Shown here: piece by piece, positions 34,428 through 43,010 of the stretch
Layout: every line of letters starts with the position of its first letter
Numbering within the stretch: position 1 is the stretch's first letter
Made by a program: the position numbers and the translations under genes
Assembly (NCBI RefSeq): GCF_036030735.1
Contig: NZ_CP107928.1
Span: forward strand, 7,316,001-7,380,000
Reading direction: 5' to 3'
Source of the DNA: Streptomyces sp. NBC_00425
GTDB lineage: Bacteria; Actinomycetota; Actinomycetes; Streptomycetales; Streptomycetaceae
Length of the DNA stretch: 64,000 nucleotides
Notes under the pieces: model-generated
Database searches by the model: none
What the model was told of the DNA's origin: nothing
What the model saw: only the letters and a program-made list of their open reading frames with translations

Positions 34428-35590
34428 AGGCGTCGACATTCGTCTACCCCTGGGACGTCGTCGGCGACCCCGGGGCGCCGGACCTGATCGCCGGGCTCGG
34501 CGTCGAACAGGTGACCCTGGCCGCCGCCTACCACTCCACCCGCGCCCTCACCCCGCGCCACCCGCGGCACCGCGTCGTCACCGCCGAGCACGCGGCCGTG
34601 CTGTACCCGGCCGGCGAGCGGTGGGCGGGCCGCGCCCTGCGCCCGTACCCGGCCGGCGACTGGGCGCCCGGCGACGCCTTCGCGGAGGCCGCCCGGGCAC
34701 TCGCGGGCGCCGGTCTCGACGTCCACTCCTGGGTGGTGCTGGCGCACAACTCCCGGCTGGGCGCCGAGCATCCGGACACCTCGGTCGTCAACGCCTACGG
34801 CGACCGCTACCCCTGGGCGCCGTGCATCGCCCAGCCCGACACGCGCGCGTACCTCGTCGACCTCGCCGCCGAGGCGGCCGTCCGCCCCGGCGCGAACGGC
34901 GTCGAACTGGAGTCCCTCGGCTGGTACGGCCTCCAGCATCTGCACGCCCACGACAAGACCGGCGGCGTCGGACTCGGGGACGCCGGCCAGTACCTGATGG
35001 CGCTCTGCTTCTGCCCGGCCTGCCGGGCCGGCTACGGCGAGCAGGGGCTGGACGCCGACGCGCTCGCCGCCGCCGTACGGGACGCGCTGGAACCGCTGTG
35101 GCGCGGGGAGGCGGACGACGCGCAGGGCTGGGCGGGCGTCGAGAAGCTGCTCGGCGAGGACACGGCGGCGGCCACGCGCGCGTGGCGCGACGACAGGGCC
35201 CGCACCCTCCAGGAGACGGCGGTGAGCGCGGTGCGGGCGGCGGCGCCCGACGGCTTCCAGGTCCTGTTGCACGCCGACCCCGTGACCCACCACGTCGGCG
35301 CCAACCCGGGCGTCGACCCGGCGCACGTCCTGTCCGTGGCGGACGGCGTGGTCGTGCCCTGCGCCGGCGGGCCCGGGCTGCTGACGCCGTTCGCCGGGCA
35401 CCGCCGCGAGGGCACGGTCCTCGCCGCCAACCTGGGGGTCGTCTCCGGCATGGGCGGCAGTCCCGGCACGCTCGCGGCGGACGCGGCGCGGGCGAAGGAG
35501 TCCGGGGCGACGGAGATCCGGCTGTATCACGCGGGACTGGCGTCGGACGGGGACCTGGCGTCCGTGCGCGAGGCGCTGGCCGCCCGCTGA
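34424..35590 (+). CDS. Hypothetical protein coupled to the dehydratase (predicted TIM barrel)
   Basis: A 388-residue cytosolic protein (MKASTFVYPWDVVGDPG). Alternating strand-helix pattern, with GLGVEQVTLAAAYHSTRAL, SWVVLAHNSRLGAEHPD, GVELESLGWYGLQHLHAHDK and ALCFCPACRAGYGEQG (CxxC). The strands with Glu and His residues resemble a glycoside-hydrolase-like barrel, but I cannot assign a family. GTG 34424 overlaps the dehydratase stop and follows GGAGGAGG, so it is co-translated with a uronate-pathway gene. Its 3' end overlaps the convergent MFS gene by 64 bases. It may act on a sugar acid or lactone (inference). Confidence 0.8.
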   Translation: MKASTFVYPWDVVGDPGAPDLIAGLGVEQVTLAAAYHSTRALTPRHPRHRVVTAEHAAVLYPAGERWAGRALRPYPAGDWAPGDAFAEAARALAGAGLDVHSWVVLAHNSRLGAEHPDTSVVNAYGDRYPWAPCIAQPDTRAYLVDLAAEAAVRPGANGVELESLGWYGLQHLHAHDKTGGVGLGDAGQYLMALCFCPACRAGYGEQGLDADALAAAVRDALEPLWRGEADDAQGWAGVEKLLGEDTAAATRAWRDDRARTLQETAVSAVRAAAPDGFQVLLHADPVTHHVGANPGVDPAHVLSVADGVVVPCAGGPGLLTPFAGHRREGTVLAANLGVVSGMGGSPGTLAADAARAKESGATEIRLYHAGLASDGDLASVREALAAR

Positions 35591-36771
35591 GCGCCGCCGC
35601 GGAACAGCGGCACGACGGTCACCAGCCGCACCAGCCCGAGGGCGACCAGCAGCGGCTGATACGGCAGCAGTTCCACCAGGGCGGCGCCCAGCGCGAGGCC
35701 GAGCGCGTTCGGCGCGTACATCAGGGTGCCGGCCGTGGCGGCGACCCGGCCCAGCAGCGCGTCGGGCGCCTCCCGCTGGACGGCCGTCAGCGCGGCGATC
35801 AGCACGCACGGCAGCCCCGCCCCGATCGCCGCGGCGCAGACCAGGGCCACCGCGTCCGACGGCACCGCCCGCACCGCGACCGCGACGGCCGTCAGGGCGA
35901 TCCCGCACGCGGCGAACCGCCGTTCCCCGAACCGCCGCAGCGCGGGCCCCGACAGCAGGCCCACCGCGGCCGACCCGGCCCCCTGCACGGCGTAGAGCGC
36001 GCCGGCGTACTCGGGAGGGCGACCGAGTCCCTCGATCACGGCGTAGAGCAGCGCGCCGTTGAGGCCAGCGCACAGCATCGTCGTACCGCCGGCGACGACC
36101 AGGGGGCGCAGCAACGGGTGCCCCCACAGGAAGCGGACACCCTCGGCCGTCCCGCCCCGCGGGCCGCGCCCGCCCGGTCGCGGGTGTGCCTCGTGGACCC
36201 GCACGCACGCGTAGAGCCCGGCCGCGCACACGAAACTGGCCGCGTCGAGCAGGGCCACGGCGGGACCGCCGTAGGCCGCGTAGATCCCCGCGCCCGCCAG
36301 CGGGGCCACCAGTTTCATGCCCTCCGTCGTCGTGGTGCGCAGCCCGTTGAAGTCGCCGAGCAGCCCCACGGGGACGACGGCGGCGACGAGTGCGGACTCG
36401 GTCGCGTCGGCCACGACGGCGGCGGCCCCGTACCCGAGCAGCACCGCGAACAGCAGCCACAGCCGGCCGGGGGAGCCGACGGCGAGGAGTGCCGGCAGCA
36501 GGGCCGCAGGGCCCAGGTTGACGGCGATGAGCAGTGGCCGCCGGCGGACCCGGTCGGCGAGGGCGCCCAGCAGCGGGCCGGCCAGGGTCGGCGCCCACAG
36601 CGCCAGCACGGACAGCGCCGCCAGCCCGTTCGAGCCGGTGAGGTCCTTGACCCACACGCCGGCCGCCAGCCACAGCGCGGAGGTCCCGAAACCGGAGACC
36701 ACCGACGCCGTCAGAAAGATCGCCGCGCCGCGGTCCCGCAGGACGCGCACCACGGACCAGTTCTTCGTCAT
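35527..36771 (-). CDS. Major facilitator superfamily transporter
   Basis: A 414-residue membrane protein with about twelve hydrophobic helices. ALADRVRRRPLLIAVNLG is the MFS loop between helices 2 and 3; a long loop with a GGRGPRGGTAEG stretch separates the two halves. It is close to the enterobactin exporter/drug efflux type, based on the short loops and N-terminal RDRGAAIFLTASVVSGFGTSALW. The last 20 codons overlap the end of the gene on the opposite strand. It is divergent from the TIGR03086-type gene. Substrate unknown. Confidence 0.9.
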   Translation of the reverse strand: MTKNWSVVRVLRDRGAAIFLTASVVSGFGTSALWLAAGVWVKDLTGSNGLAALSVLALWAPTLAGPLLGALADRVRRRPLLIAVNLGPAALLPALLAVGSPGRLWLLFAVLLGYGAAAVVADATESALVAAVVPVGLLGDFNGLRTTTTEGMKLVAPLAGAGIYAAYGGPAVALLDAASFVCAAGLYACVRVHEAHPRPGGRGPRGGTAEGVRFLWGHPLLRPLVVAGGTTMLCAGLNGALLYAVIEGLGRPPEYAGALYAVQGAGSAAVGLLSGPALRRFGERRFAACGIALTAVAVAVRAVPSDAVALVCAAAIGAGLPCVLIAALTAVQREAPDALLGRVAATAGTLMYAPNALGLALGAALVELLPYQPLLVALGLVRLVTVVPLFRGGAQRAASASRTDARSPSDASPA

Positions 36772-36928
36772 GCCTGGTCATCGTGGGCCTAAGGCCCCCG
36801 GCGACGCATCGGGCAGGTGCCCTATCCGTGCCCCGCCCGGCGGCCTCCGGCGGCCTCCGGACCACGGCGTGCCGGGAAAAACGCGCGCCGCGCCGATGAG
36901 TTCTCGCGGCGCTGCCGGTCCACCCCGT

Positions 36929-37525
36929 ATGACCGACACGACCATCCCGTTCGACCTCGGCCCCCAGGCCGCCGTCGTGGCGCGCCTCGCGGAGGCGGTC
37001 CGCGACGACCGGCTCGACGACGGGACGCCCTGCCCCGGCTGCGCCGTCCGGAACCTGCTGGGGCACCTGACCGGCCTCGCCGTGGCCTTCCGCGACGCCG
37101 CCCGCAAGGACCTGGGCCCCACCACCGACACCCCGCCCGACGCCGCCGCGCCCGACGTCGGCCCCGGCTGGCGCGAGGAGCTCGCCAAGGCGCTCGACGC
37201 CCTCGCCGAGGCCTGGCGCGACCCCGCCGCCTGGACCGGCATGACCCGCGCCGGCGGCGTGGACCTGCCCGGCGCGGTCGCGGCCGCCGTCGCCGCCGAC
37301 GAGCTGGTGATCCACGGCTGGGACCTGGCCCGGGCCACCGGCCAGGCGTACGAGCCCGACCCCGCGGCGCTGGCGGCGGCGCACGCCTTCCTCGCCGGCG
37401 CGGTCGACCCCGCCACCGGGAACGGCGTCTTCGGGCCCGTCGTCCCCGTCCCCGACGACGCGCCCCTGCTCGACCGGGCGCTGGGACTCAGCGGACGCGA
37501 TCCGGGAGGGCCGGGCCGGCCGTAG
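36929..37525 (+). CDS. TIGR03086-type metal-binding (DinB-like) protein
   Basis: A 198-residue helical-bundle protein. The pattern CPGCAVRNLLGHLTGLAVAF near the N terminus and ADELVIHGWDLARATGQ in the middle contain the histidines that bind metal in the mycothiol-dependent maleylpyruvate isomerase/DinB-like superfamily. TIGR03086 members are small, cytosolic and actinobacterial; most are of unknown function, some thiol transferases. The start is ATG 36929, directly after CACCCCGT with no ribosome site, so possibly leaderless. Confidence 0.85.
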   Translation: MTDTTIPFDLGPQAAVVARLAEAVRDDRLDDGTPCPGCAVRNLLGHLTGLAVAFRDAARKDLGPTTDTPPDAAAPDVGPGWREELAKALDALAEAWRDPAAWTGMTRAGGVDLPGAVAAAVAADELVIHGWDLARATGQAYEPDPAALAAAHAFLAGAVDPATGNGVFGPVVPVPDDAPLLDRALGLSGRDPGGPGRP

Positions 37526-37599
37526 ACGCGGGCATCAGGTTGCCGTAGACGGACGTAGTCGGGGGGCGTCGGACGGGGGCGAAACGTACGCTCGCGACC

Positions 37600-38361
37600 A
37601 TGCCCCTCAGTCTGACCGTCCTCGGAACCGCCTCTCCGCACCCGGCTCCGGGCCGCCCCTGCTCCGGCTACCTGGTGCGCGGAGCGGGGGCGGAGGTGTG
37701 GGTGGACGCCGGGCCGGGCACGTTCGCCGAATTGCAGCGGCACACCGATCCCGAGCGGCTCACGGCGATCTGGATCTCCCATCTGCACGCCGACCACAGC
37801 GCCGATCTCCTCGCCGCCGCCTATGCGTTCGCCTACGGCGGGATGACCCCGCCGGCCCCGATCCCGGTGTACGCGCCGCTCGACTGCGCCCGGCGCGTCG
37901 CGGGCTTCCTCGGCCGGTCGGACGTGCGGTTCCTCAGCGACGTCCTCGACTTCAGGGCCCTGTTCGACGGGCACACCGTGCGCCACTGGAACCTGCGCCT
38001 CACCTCGCGCGCGATGGCGCACGACACCGAGGCGTACGGGCTGCGCGTCGAGTGCCAGGGGAGCGTCCTCGCGTACTCCGGGGACACCGGCCCGTGCGGG
38101 GCGCTCACCGAACTCGCCTCCGGCGCCGACCTGTTCCTGTGCGAGGCGGACATCGACGGCCATCGCGAAGGCGAACATGACGAGCAGGTCCATCTCACGC
38201 CGGAGGACGCCGGGGACGCGGCCCGCAAGGCGGGGGTGCGCGAGCTGTACATCACCCATGTGGGTCCCACACTGACCCGCAAGGCGGCGACCGACCGGGC
38301 GGCCGTCGCCTTCGGCGGTCCGGCCCGTACCGCGCGCGAGGGCGAGACCATCCCCCTCTGA
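37600..38361 (+). CDS. MBL-fold metallohydrolase
   Basis: A 253-residue beta-lactamase-fold hydrolase. The metal motif is SHLHADHSADL (HxHxDH); further ligands are in VLAYSGDTGPC (Asp) and LYITHVGP (His). It begins PLSLTVLGTASPHPAPG, similar to RNase Z/cyclic-nucleotide phosphodiesterase-like members that lack a signal peptide. Cytosolic. The start ATG at 37600 lacks a strong ribosome site. Substrate unknown; it stands alone between a TIGR03086-type gene and a GntR operon. Confidence 0.9.
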   Translation: MPLSLTVLGTASPHPAPGRPCSGYLVRGAGAEVWVDAGPGTFAELQRHTDPERLTAIWISHLHADHSADLLAAAYAFAYGGMTPPAPIPVYAPLDCARRVAGFLGRSDVRFLSDVLDFRALFDGHTVRHWNLRLTSRAMAHDTEAYGLRVECQGSVLAYSGDTGPCGALTELASGADLFLCEADIDGHREGEHDEQVHLTPEDAGDAARKAGVRELYITHVGPTLTRKAATDRAAVAFGGPARTAREGETIPL

Positions 38362-38463
38362 GCCGTTCTCTCTCCGAGCCGTTTTCCTCCGCCGTTCCCT
38401 CCGAGTCGTCCCCCTGAGTCGCCCCCGGAGCTTTCCCCTTCCGGCACTTCTTTGTCAGAAGCA

Positions 38464-38570
38464 TTGACGAAACACAGAGGCGCTTCTACCTTCAACGCGT
38501 CGTACTTCGTACGTCATATATGAGACGCGATACGCGAGATCAGATACGCGACATCAGATACGCGACATCC
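38464..38570 (+). promoter_or_regulatory. Control region of the GntR-aldolase-dehydratase operon
   Basis: TTGACG (38464-38469) and TACCTT (38487-38492), 17 bases apart, form a promoter. Downstream are the palindrome TCATATATGA (38514-38523), typical of GntR/FCD operators, and three consecutive 14-bp repeats GATACGCGA(C/G)ATC(A/C) from 38529 to 38570, ending 11 bases before the ATG. Confidence 0.6.
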
Positions 38571-38581
38571 GAGAGGCGCGC

Positions 38582-39256
38582 ATGACCTCTGTGCCCACGC
38601 CGATCCCGTCCCGCACGCAGTACGTGCTGGAGGAGATCAAACGCCGCATCCTCACCGGGCGCCTGACGCCTGGTCAGGCCCTGGTCGAAACCGAGCTCGC
38701 CGCGCAGTTCGGGGTCTCCAAGACCCCGGTGCGCGAGGCACTCAAGACCCTGGCCGGCACCGGACTGGTCGTCATGAGCCAGTACAAGGGCGTCACGGTG
38801 CGCATGGTGGACGCGGACATGGCGCGCGAGGTGTACGACGTCCGCCTGCTCCTCGAACCCGAGGCGCTCAAGCGTGCCGTGCGCCGGGGCGCCTCCCTTG
38901 ACGCCGCGCGCTCCGCGCTGACCAGGGCGGACGACGCGACCGACACCGCCGAACGCTCCCTCGCCAACCGGGAGTTCCACCGCGCCCTGTACCTGCCGTG
39001 CGGGAACCCGCTGCTCGGCCGGATGCTCGACGAGGTCCGCGACCAGGCCGCCCTGGTCTCCGCCGTCGCCTGGGCCGCCTCGCCCTCCTGGGAGCGGGAG
39101 GCCGGCGAGCACCGCGAGATCCTGCGGCTCGCCCTGGCCGGCGACGCCGACGGCGCGGCCCGCGCCCTGCACGCCCACATCGCGTCCTTCGTGCAACGGG
39201 CGTTCCCCGAGACCGCCGAGACGGACCGGTCACCCGAACAGGAAGGCCGGGAATGA
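38582..39256 (+). CDS. GntR (FCD) regulator of a sugar-acid operon
   Basis: A 224-residue GntR protein. The winged helix is YVLEEIKRRILTGRLTPGQ followed by LAAQFGVSKTPVREALKTLAG; the FCD domain has NREFHRALYLPCGN and AGEHREILRLALAGD, the His residues of the metal site that usually bind a carboxylate or sugar acid. Its stop overlaps the next start (ATGA). It heads a three-gene operon and is expected to sense the substrate or an intermediate of the two enzymes below. Confidence 0.93.
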   Translation: MTSVPTPIPSRTQYVLEEIKRRILTGRLTPGQALVETELAAQFGVSKTPVREALKTLAGTGLVVMSQYKGVTVRMVDADMAREVYDVRLLLEPEALKRAVRRGASLDAARSALTRADDATDTAERSLANREFHRALYLPCGNPLLGRMLDEVRDQAALVSAVAWAASPSWEREAGEHREILRLALAGDADGAARALHAHIASFVQRAFPETAETDRSPEQEGRE

Positions 39257-40164
39257 GCAGCGTGGCGTTCGAGACCCAGCGTGCGGCCCTGGCCGACGTG
39301 GTGGCCATCCCGGTGACCCCGTTCGCCGAGGACGGCTCCGTCGACCGGGTCGCCCACCGGGCTCTGGTGCGCAGGCTGCTCGACGGCGGCATCACCACCC
39401 TCACTCCGAACGGCAACACCGGCGAGTTCTACGCCCTCGCCCCCGAGGAGCGCCGGCTGGTCCTCGAGCTGACCGCCGACGAGGCGGACGGACGGGCCGT
39501 GATTCTGGCCGGCGTCGGCCACGACGTGCCGACCGCCGTGGCCACCGCCCGGCACGCCCGTGAACTGGGCGCGCAGATGGTGATGGTCCACCAGCCGGTG
39601 CACCCCTACGTCTCGCAGAGCGGCTGGGTCGACTACCACCGGGAGATCGCCGAGGCGGTGCCGGAGCTGGGCGTCGTCCCCTACATCCGCAACGCGCAGC
39701 TGCACGGCGAACGCCTCGCCGAACTCGCCGACGCCTGCCCGAACGTCATCGGCGTCAAGTACGCCGTGCCGGACGCCTCGCGGTTCGCCGCCTTCGCGCG
39801 GGACGCGGGCCTGGAACGGTTCGTCTGGGTCGCAGGACTGGCCGAGCCGTACGCGCCCTCCTACTTCTCCGCCGGCGCCACCGGCTTCACCTCCGGACTG
39901 GTGAACGTCGCCCCGGCCGTCTCGCTGAACATGATCGAGGCGCTCCGCTCGGGTGACTACCCCGCCGCGATGAAGGTGTGGGAGCAGATCAGACGCTTCG
40001 AGGAACTGCGGGCGGCGGGCGGCTCCGCCAACAACGTCACGGTCGTCAAGGAGGCCCTCGCCTCCCTGGGTCTGTGCCGGCGCGAGGTCCGTCCGCCGAG
40101 CAGGACGCTGCCCGAGGACGAGCGCGCCGAGGTGGCCGCCATCGCCGCCGGGTGGTCCATATGA
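39253..40164 (+). CDS. DHDPS-family sugar-acid dehydratase/aldolase
   Basis: A 303-residue TIM-barrel enzyme of the DapA superfamily. It keeps the Schiff-base lysine (K169 in VIGVKYAVPDASRF) and the Tyr (Y144 in VVPYIRNAQ) but has NGNTGEFYAL in place of the GTTGE loop of DapA and lacks its Arg, so it works on a sugar-acid keto-deoxy intermediate rather than in lysine synthesis. Given its coupling with an IlvD-type dehydratase, 2-keto-3-deoxy-pentonate dehydratase (arabinose or xylose route) or a KDG aldolase are the likely activities. ATG 39253 overlaps the GntR stop. Confidence 0.8.
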   Translation: MSSVAFETQRAALADVVAIPVTPFAEDGSVDRVAHRALVRRLLDGGITTLTPNGNTGEFYALAPEERRLVLELTADEADGRAVILAGVGHDVPTAVATARHARELGAQMVMVHQPVHPYVSQSGWVDYHREIAEAVPELGVVPYIRNAQLHGERLAELADACPNVIGVKYAVPDASRFAAFARDAGLERFVWVAGLAEPYAPSYFSAGATGFTSGLVNVAPAVSLNMIEALRSGDYPAAMKVWEQIRRFEELRAAGGSANNVTVVKEALASLGLCRREVRPPSRTLPEDERAEVAAIAAGWSI

Positions 40165-41882
40165 AGGCGCCCGAGGAACTGCGCAGCCACCAGTGGTTCG
40201 GGACCGAAGGTCTGCGGTCCTTCAGCCACCGCGCCCGCACCCGTCAGCTCGGCTATCTCCCCGAGGAGCACCTCGGCAAGCCGGTCATCGCGATCCTCAA
40301 CACCTGGTCCGACATCAACCCCTGCCACGTGCACCTGCGCGACCGCGCACAGGCCGTGAAGCGCGGGGTCTGGCAGGCGGGCGGCTTCCCCCTCGAGTTC
40401 CCGGTCTCCACCCTCTCCGAGACCTTCCAGAAGCCGACCCCGATGCTCTACCGCAACCTGCTCGCGATGGAGACCGAGGAGCTGCTGAGGTCCTACCCGG
40501 TGGACGGGGCGGTGCTGATGGGCGGCTGCGACAAGTCCACGCCCGCCCTGCTCATGGGGGCGGCCTCGGTCGACCTGCCGACCGCCTTCGTGCCCGCCGG
40601 GCCCATGCTCCCGGGCCACTGGCGCAACGAGGTCCTCGGCTCCGGCACCGACATGTGGAAGTACTGGGACGACAAGCGGGCCGGTCTCATCGGCGACTGC
40701 GAGATGACCGAGCTGGAGAGCGGCCTGGCCCGTTCGCCCGGCCACTGCATGACGATGGGCACGGCGTCCACGCTGACCGCCGCGGCCGAGGCGCTGGGCG
40801 TCACGGTGCCGGGCGCGTCGAGCATCCCGGCCGTCGACTCCGGGCACGACCGGATGGCGGCCATGACCGGCATGCGCATCGTCGAACTGGTCCACAGCGA
40901 CCGCAGGCTGAGCGACATCCTCACCGCGGAGGCGTTCGAGGACGCGGTGACGACCGTCCTCGGGCTCGGCGGTTCCACCAACGCCGTCATCCATCTCATC
41001 GCGATGGCCGGCCGCGCGGGCGTCCGGCTCACCCTCGACGACTTCGACCGCATCGCCCGCACGGTGCCGGTGCTCGCCGACGTACGCCCCGGCGGCCGCA
41101 AGTACCTCATGGAGGACTTCCACTTCGCCGGCGGCCTGCCCGGCTTCCTCTCCCGCATCACCGACCTGCTGCACCTGGACCGGCCGACGGTCTCCCACGA
41201 CACCCTGCGCGAGCAGCTGGCCGGCGCGCAGGTGCACAACGACGACGTCATCCGGCTCCGGGACGACCCCGTGGCCGCCGAGGGCGGAGTCGCCGTGCTG
41301 CGCGGCAACCTCTGCCCGGACGGCGCGGTCATCAAGCACATCGCCGCCGAGGAGCACCTGCTCAAGCACACGGGTCCGGCCGTGGTCTTCGACGACTACC
41401 GGACCATGCAGCGGACGATCAACGACCCCGCCCTCGGCATCACCGCCGACAGCGTGCTCGTGCTGCGGGGCTCCGGGCCCAAGGGCGGCCCCGGCATGCC
41501 CGAGTACGGCATGCTGCCCATCCCCGACCACCTGCTGAAGCAGGGCGTGCGGGACATGGTGCGGATCTCCGACGCCCGGATGAGCGGCACCAGTTACGGC
41601 GCGTGCGTGCTGCACGTCGCGCCCGAGTCGTACGTCGGCGGTCCGCTGGCCCTGGTCCGCAGCGGGGACCCGATCACCCTCGACGTCGAGGCGCGCACCC
41701 TCCATCTCCATGTGGACGACGCGGAGCTGGAGCGGCGAAGGGCGCACTGGACGCCGCCGCCCACCCGTGACGAGCGCGGTTACGGAGCGCTCTACAACGA
41801 GCAGATCACGCAGGCCGACACCGGCTGCGACTTCGAGTTCCTCGCCCGTCCGGGCCGGGTCGCCGACCCGTACGCGGGCTGA
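40161..41882 (+). CDS. IlvD/Edd-family sugar-acid dehydratase
   Basis: A 573-residue Fe-S dehydratase. The three cluster cysteines are C55 (DINPCHVH), C123 (MGGCDKSTPAL) and C196 (SPGHCMTMGTAST), the pattern of the [2Fe-2S] pentonate dehydratase branch (L-arabinonate, D-xylonate) rather than of DHAD of valine synthesis. PEYGMLPIPDHLLKQG and RISDARMSGTSYGACVLH are conserved C-terminal blocks. ATG 40161 overlaps the upstream stop. It would turn a sugar acid into a 2-keto-3-deoxy acid for the preceding enzyme. Exact substrate unproven. Confidence 0.88.
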   Translation: MKAPEELRSHQWFGTEGLRSFSHRARTRQLGYLPEEHLGKPVIAILNTWSDINPCHVHLRDRAQAVKRGVWQAGGFPLEFPVSTLSETFQKPTPMLYRNLLAMETEELLRSYPVDGAVLMGGCDKSTPALLMGAASVDLPTAFVPAGPMLPGHWRNEVLGSGTDMWKYWDDKRAGLIGDCEMTELESGLARSPGHCMTMGTASTLTAAAEALGVTVPGASSIPAVDSGHDRMAAMTGMRIVELVHSDRRLSDILTAEAFEDAVTTVLGLGGSTNAVIHLIAMAGRAGVRLTLDDFDRIARTVPVLADVRPGGRKYLMEDFHFAGGLPGFLSRITDLLHLDRPTVSHDTLREQLAGAQVHNDDVIRLRDDPVAAEGGVAVLRGNLCPDGAVIKHIAAEEHLLKHTGPAVVFDDYRTMQRTINDPALGITADSVLVLRGSGPKGGPGMPEYGMLPIPDHLLKQGVRDMVRISDARMSGTSYGACVLHVAPESYVGGPLALVRSGDPITLDVEARTLHLHVDDAELERRRAHWTPPPTRDERGYGALYNEQITQADTGCDFEFLARPGRVADPYAG

Positions 41883-41943
41883 ACCACCGCACCACGGATC
41901 ACCGCACCACGGATCACCGCACCACGGGATCACCGCACCACGC
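41883..41943 (+). repeat. Four tandem copies of a 15-bp unit
   Basis: A(T/C)CACCGCACCACGG repeats at about 41883, 41898, 41913 and 41929 (the third has one extra G), starting directly after the IlvD-type stop codon. Confidence 0.85.
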
Positions 41944-41981
41944 GACAACAGCAGGACGAGGCACACGCCTGCACAGGGAGA

Positions 41982-41989
41982 AAGCGCTT
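41982..41989. promoter_or_regulatory. LacI-type operator core before the ABC importer
   Basis: AAGCGCTT, perfectly symmetric, within GAGAAAGCGCTTCCC, 86 bases upstream of the first permease gene. The same core recurs at 47681. A LacI-family repressor gene is not present in the window. Confidence 0.5.
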
Positions 41990-42074
41990 CCCGAAGGTCG
42001 CGCCTCGTACCTCGCCCCTCGCACCTGGTACGTCGCACGACGTACGCACGACGCACCGAGAACGGAGAACAGTG

Positions 42075-43010
42075 ATGGCCCAAGCCGCAGCCGTGGCGAA
42101 ACGGCCCGCGCCACCCCGGCGGCGCCGTGCCTCCGCCACGCCCCGCAGGCTGCCGTACCTGCTGATCGCGCCGGCGGCCCTGCTGATGCTGGGCTTCATC
42201 GCCTACCCGGTCGTCAGCGTCTTCTACTACAGCCTGCAGAACTACAACCCCACCAAACCGTGGCGCAACGGCTTCGCGGGCTTCGACAACTTCGTCCACG
42301 CCTTCACCGACGACCCGCAGTTCTGGGACACGCTGACCTTCAGCGCCCAGTGGGTCTTCGTCGAGGTCGGGCTGCAGCTGCTGTTCGGACTGGCGCTGGC
42401 GCTGATCGTCAACCAGACCTTCGTGGGACGTTCGCTCGGCCGCGCGCTGGTCTTCTCCCCGTGGGCCGTCTCCGGCGTGCTGACCTCCGCGATCTGGGTG
42501 CTGCTCTACAACTCCCAGACGGGCATCACCCGTTACCTCGCGGACATGGGGATCGGCGAGTACGGCACCAGCTGGCTTTCGGACACCTCCACCGTCTTCT
42601 CGGCGGCGATCGTCGCCGACCTGTGGCGCGGCGTCCCCTTCTTCGCGATCCTCATCCTCGCCGACCTGCAGTCCGTGTCGAAGGACCTGTACGAGGCCGC
42701 CGAGGTCGACGGCGCCGGCCGGATCAAGCAGTTCTGGCACATCACCCTGCCCCATCTGAAGGACGCCATCGTCCTGTCCACGCTGTTGCGCGCGGTGTGG
42801 GAGTTCAACAACGTCGACCTGCTCTACACGCTCACCGGCGGCGGCCCGGCGGGGGAGACCACCACCCTCCCGCTCTACATCGCCAACACCAGCGTCGACG
42901 GCCACAACTTCGGCTACGCGTCCGCGCTCACCACGGTCGCGTTCGTGATCCTGCTCTTCTGCTCGATGGTCTATCTGCGGCTCAGCAAGTTCGGAGGAGG
43001 CGACAAGTGA
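42075..43010 (+). CDS. Carbohydrate ABC transporter permease (first)
   Basis: A 311-residue inner-membrane protein with six helices, of the MalF/UgpA type. The N terminus is short and basic; the cytosolic coupling loop is LYEAAEVDGAGRIKQFWHITLP (the EAA motif). RBS CGGAGAAC favours the ATG at 42075 over the GTG three bases earlier. It overlaps the next gene by four bases (GTGA). With the second permease and the lipoprotein at 48189 it forms a sugar importer without its own ATPase; in Streptomyces such importers commonly use a shared MsiK-type ATPase. Confidence 0.93.
   Translation: MAQAAAVAKRPAPPRRRRASATPRRLPYLLIAPAALLMLGFIAYPVVSVFYYSLQNYNPTKPWRNGFAGFDNFVHAFTDDPQFWDTLTFSAQWVFVEVGLQLLFGLALALIVNQTFVGRSLGRALVFSPWAVSGVLTSAIWVLLYNSQTGITRYLADMGIGEYGTSWLSDTSTVFSAAIVADLWRGVPFFAILILADLQSVSKDLYEAAEVDGAGRIKQFWHITLPHLKDAIVLSTLLRAVWEFNNVDLLYTLTGGGPAGETTTLPLYIANTSVDGHNFGYASALTTVAFVILLFCSMVYLRLSKFGGGDK

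Noticed and set aside
34397..37384. A long minus-strand open frame (about 1,000 codons)
   Set aside because: It runs through the MFS gene in a different frame and over plus-strand genes; no recognisable sequence is produced.
39957..42905. A long minus-strand open frame (about 980 codons) over the dehydratase and permease genes
   Set aside because: Antisense shadow: no domain, low-complexity composition, and real genes with start sites and motifs are on the other strand.
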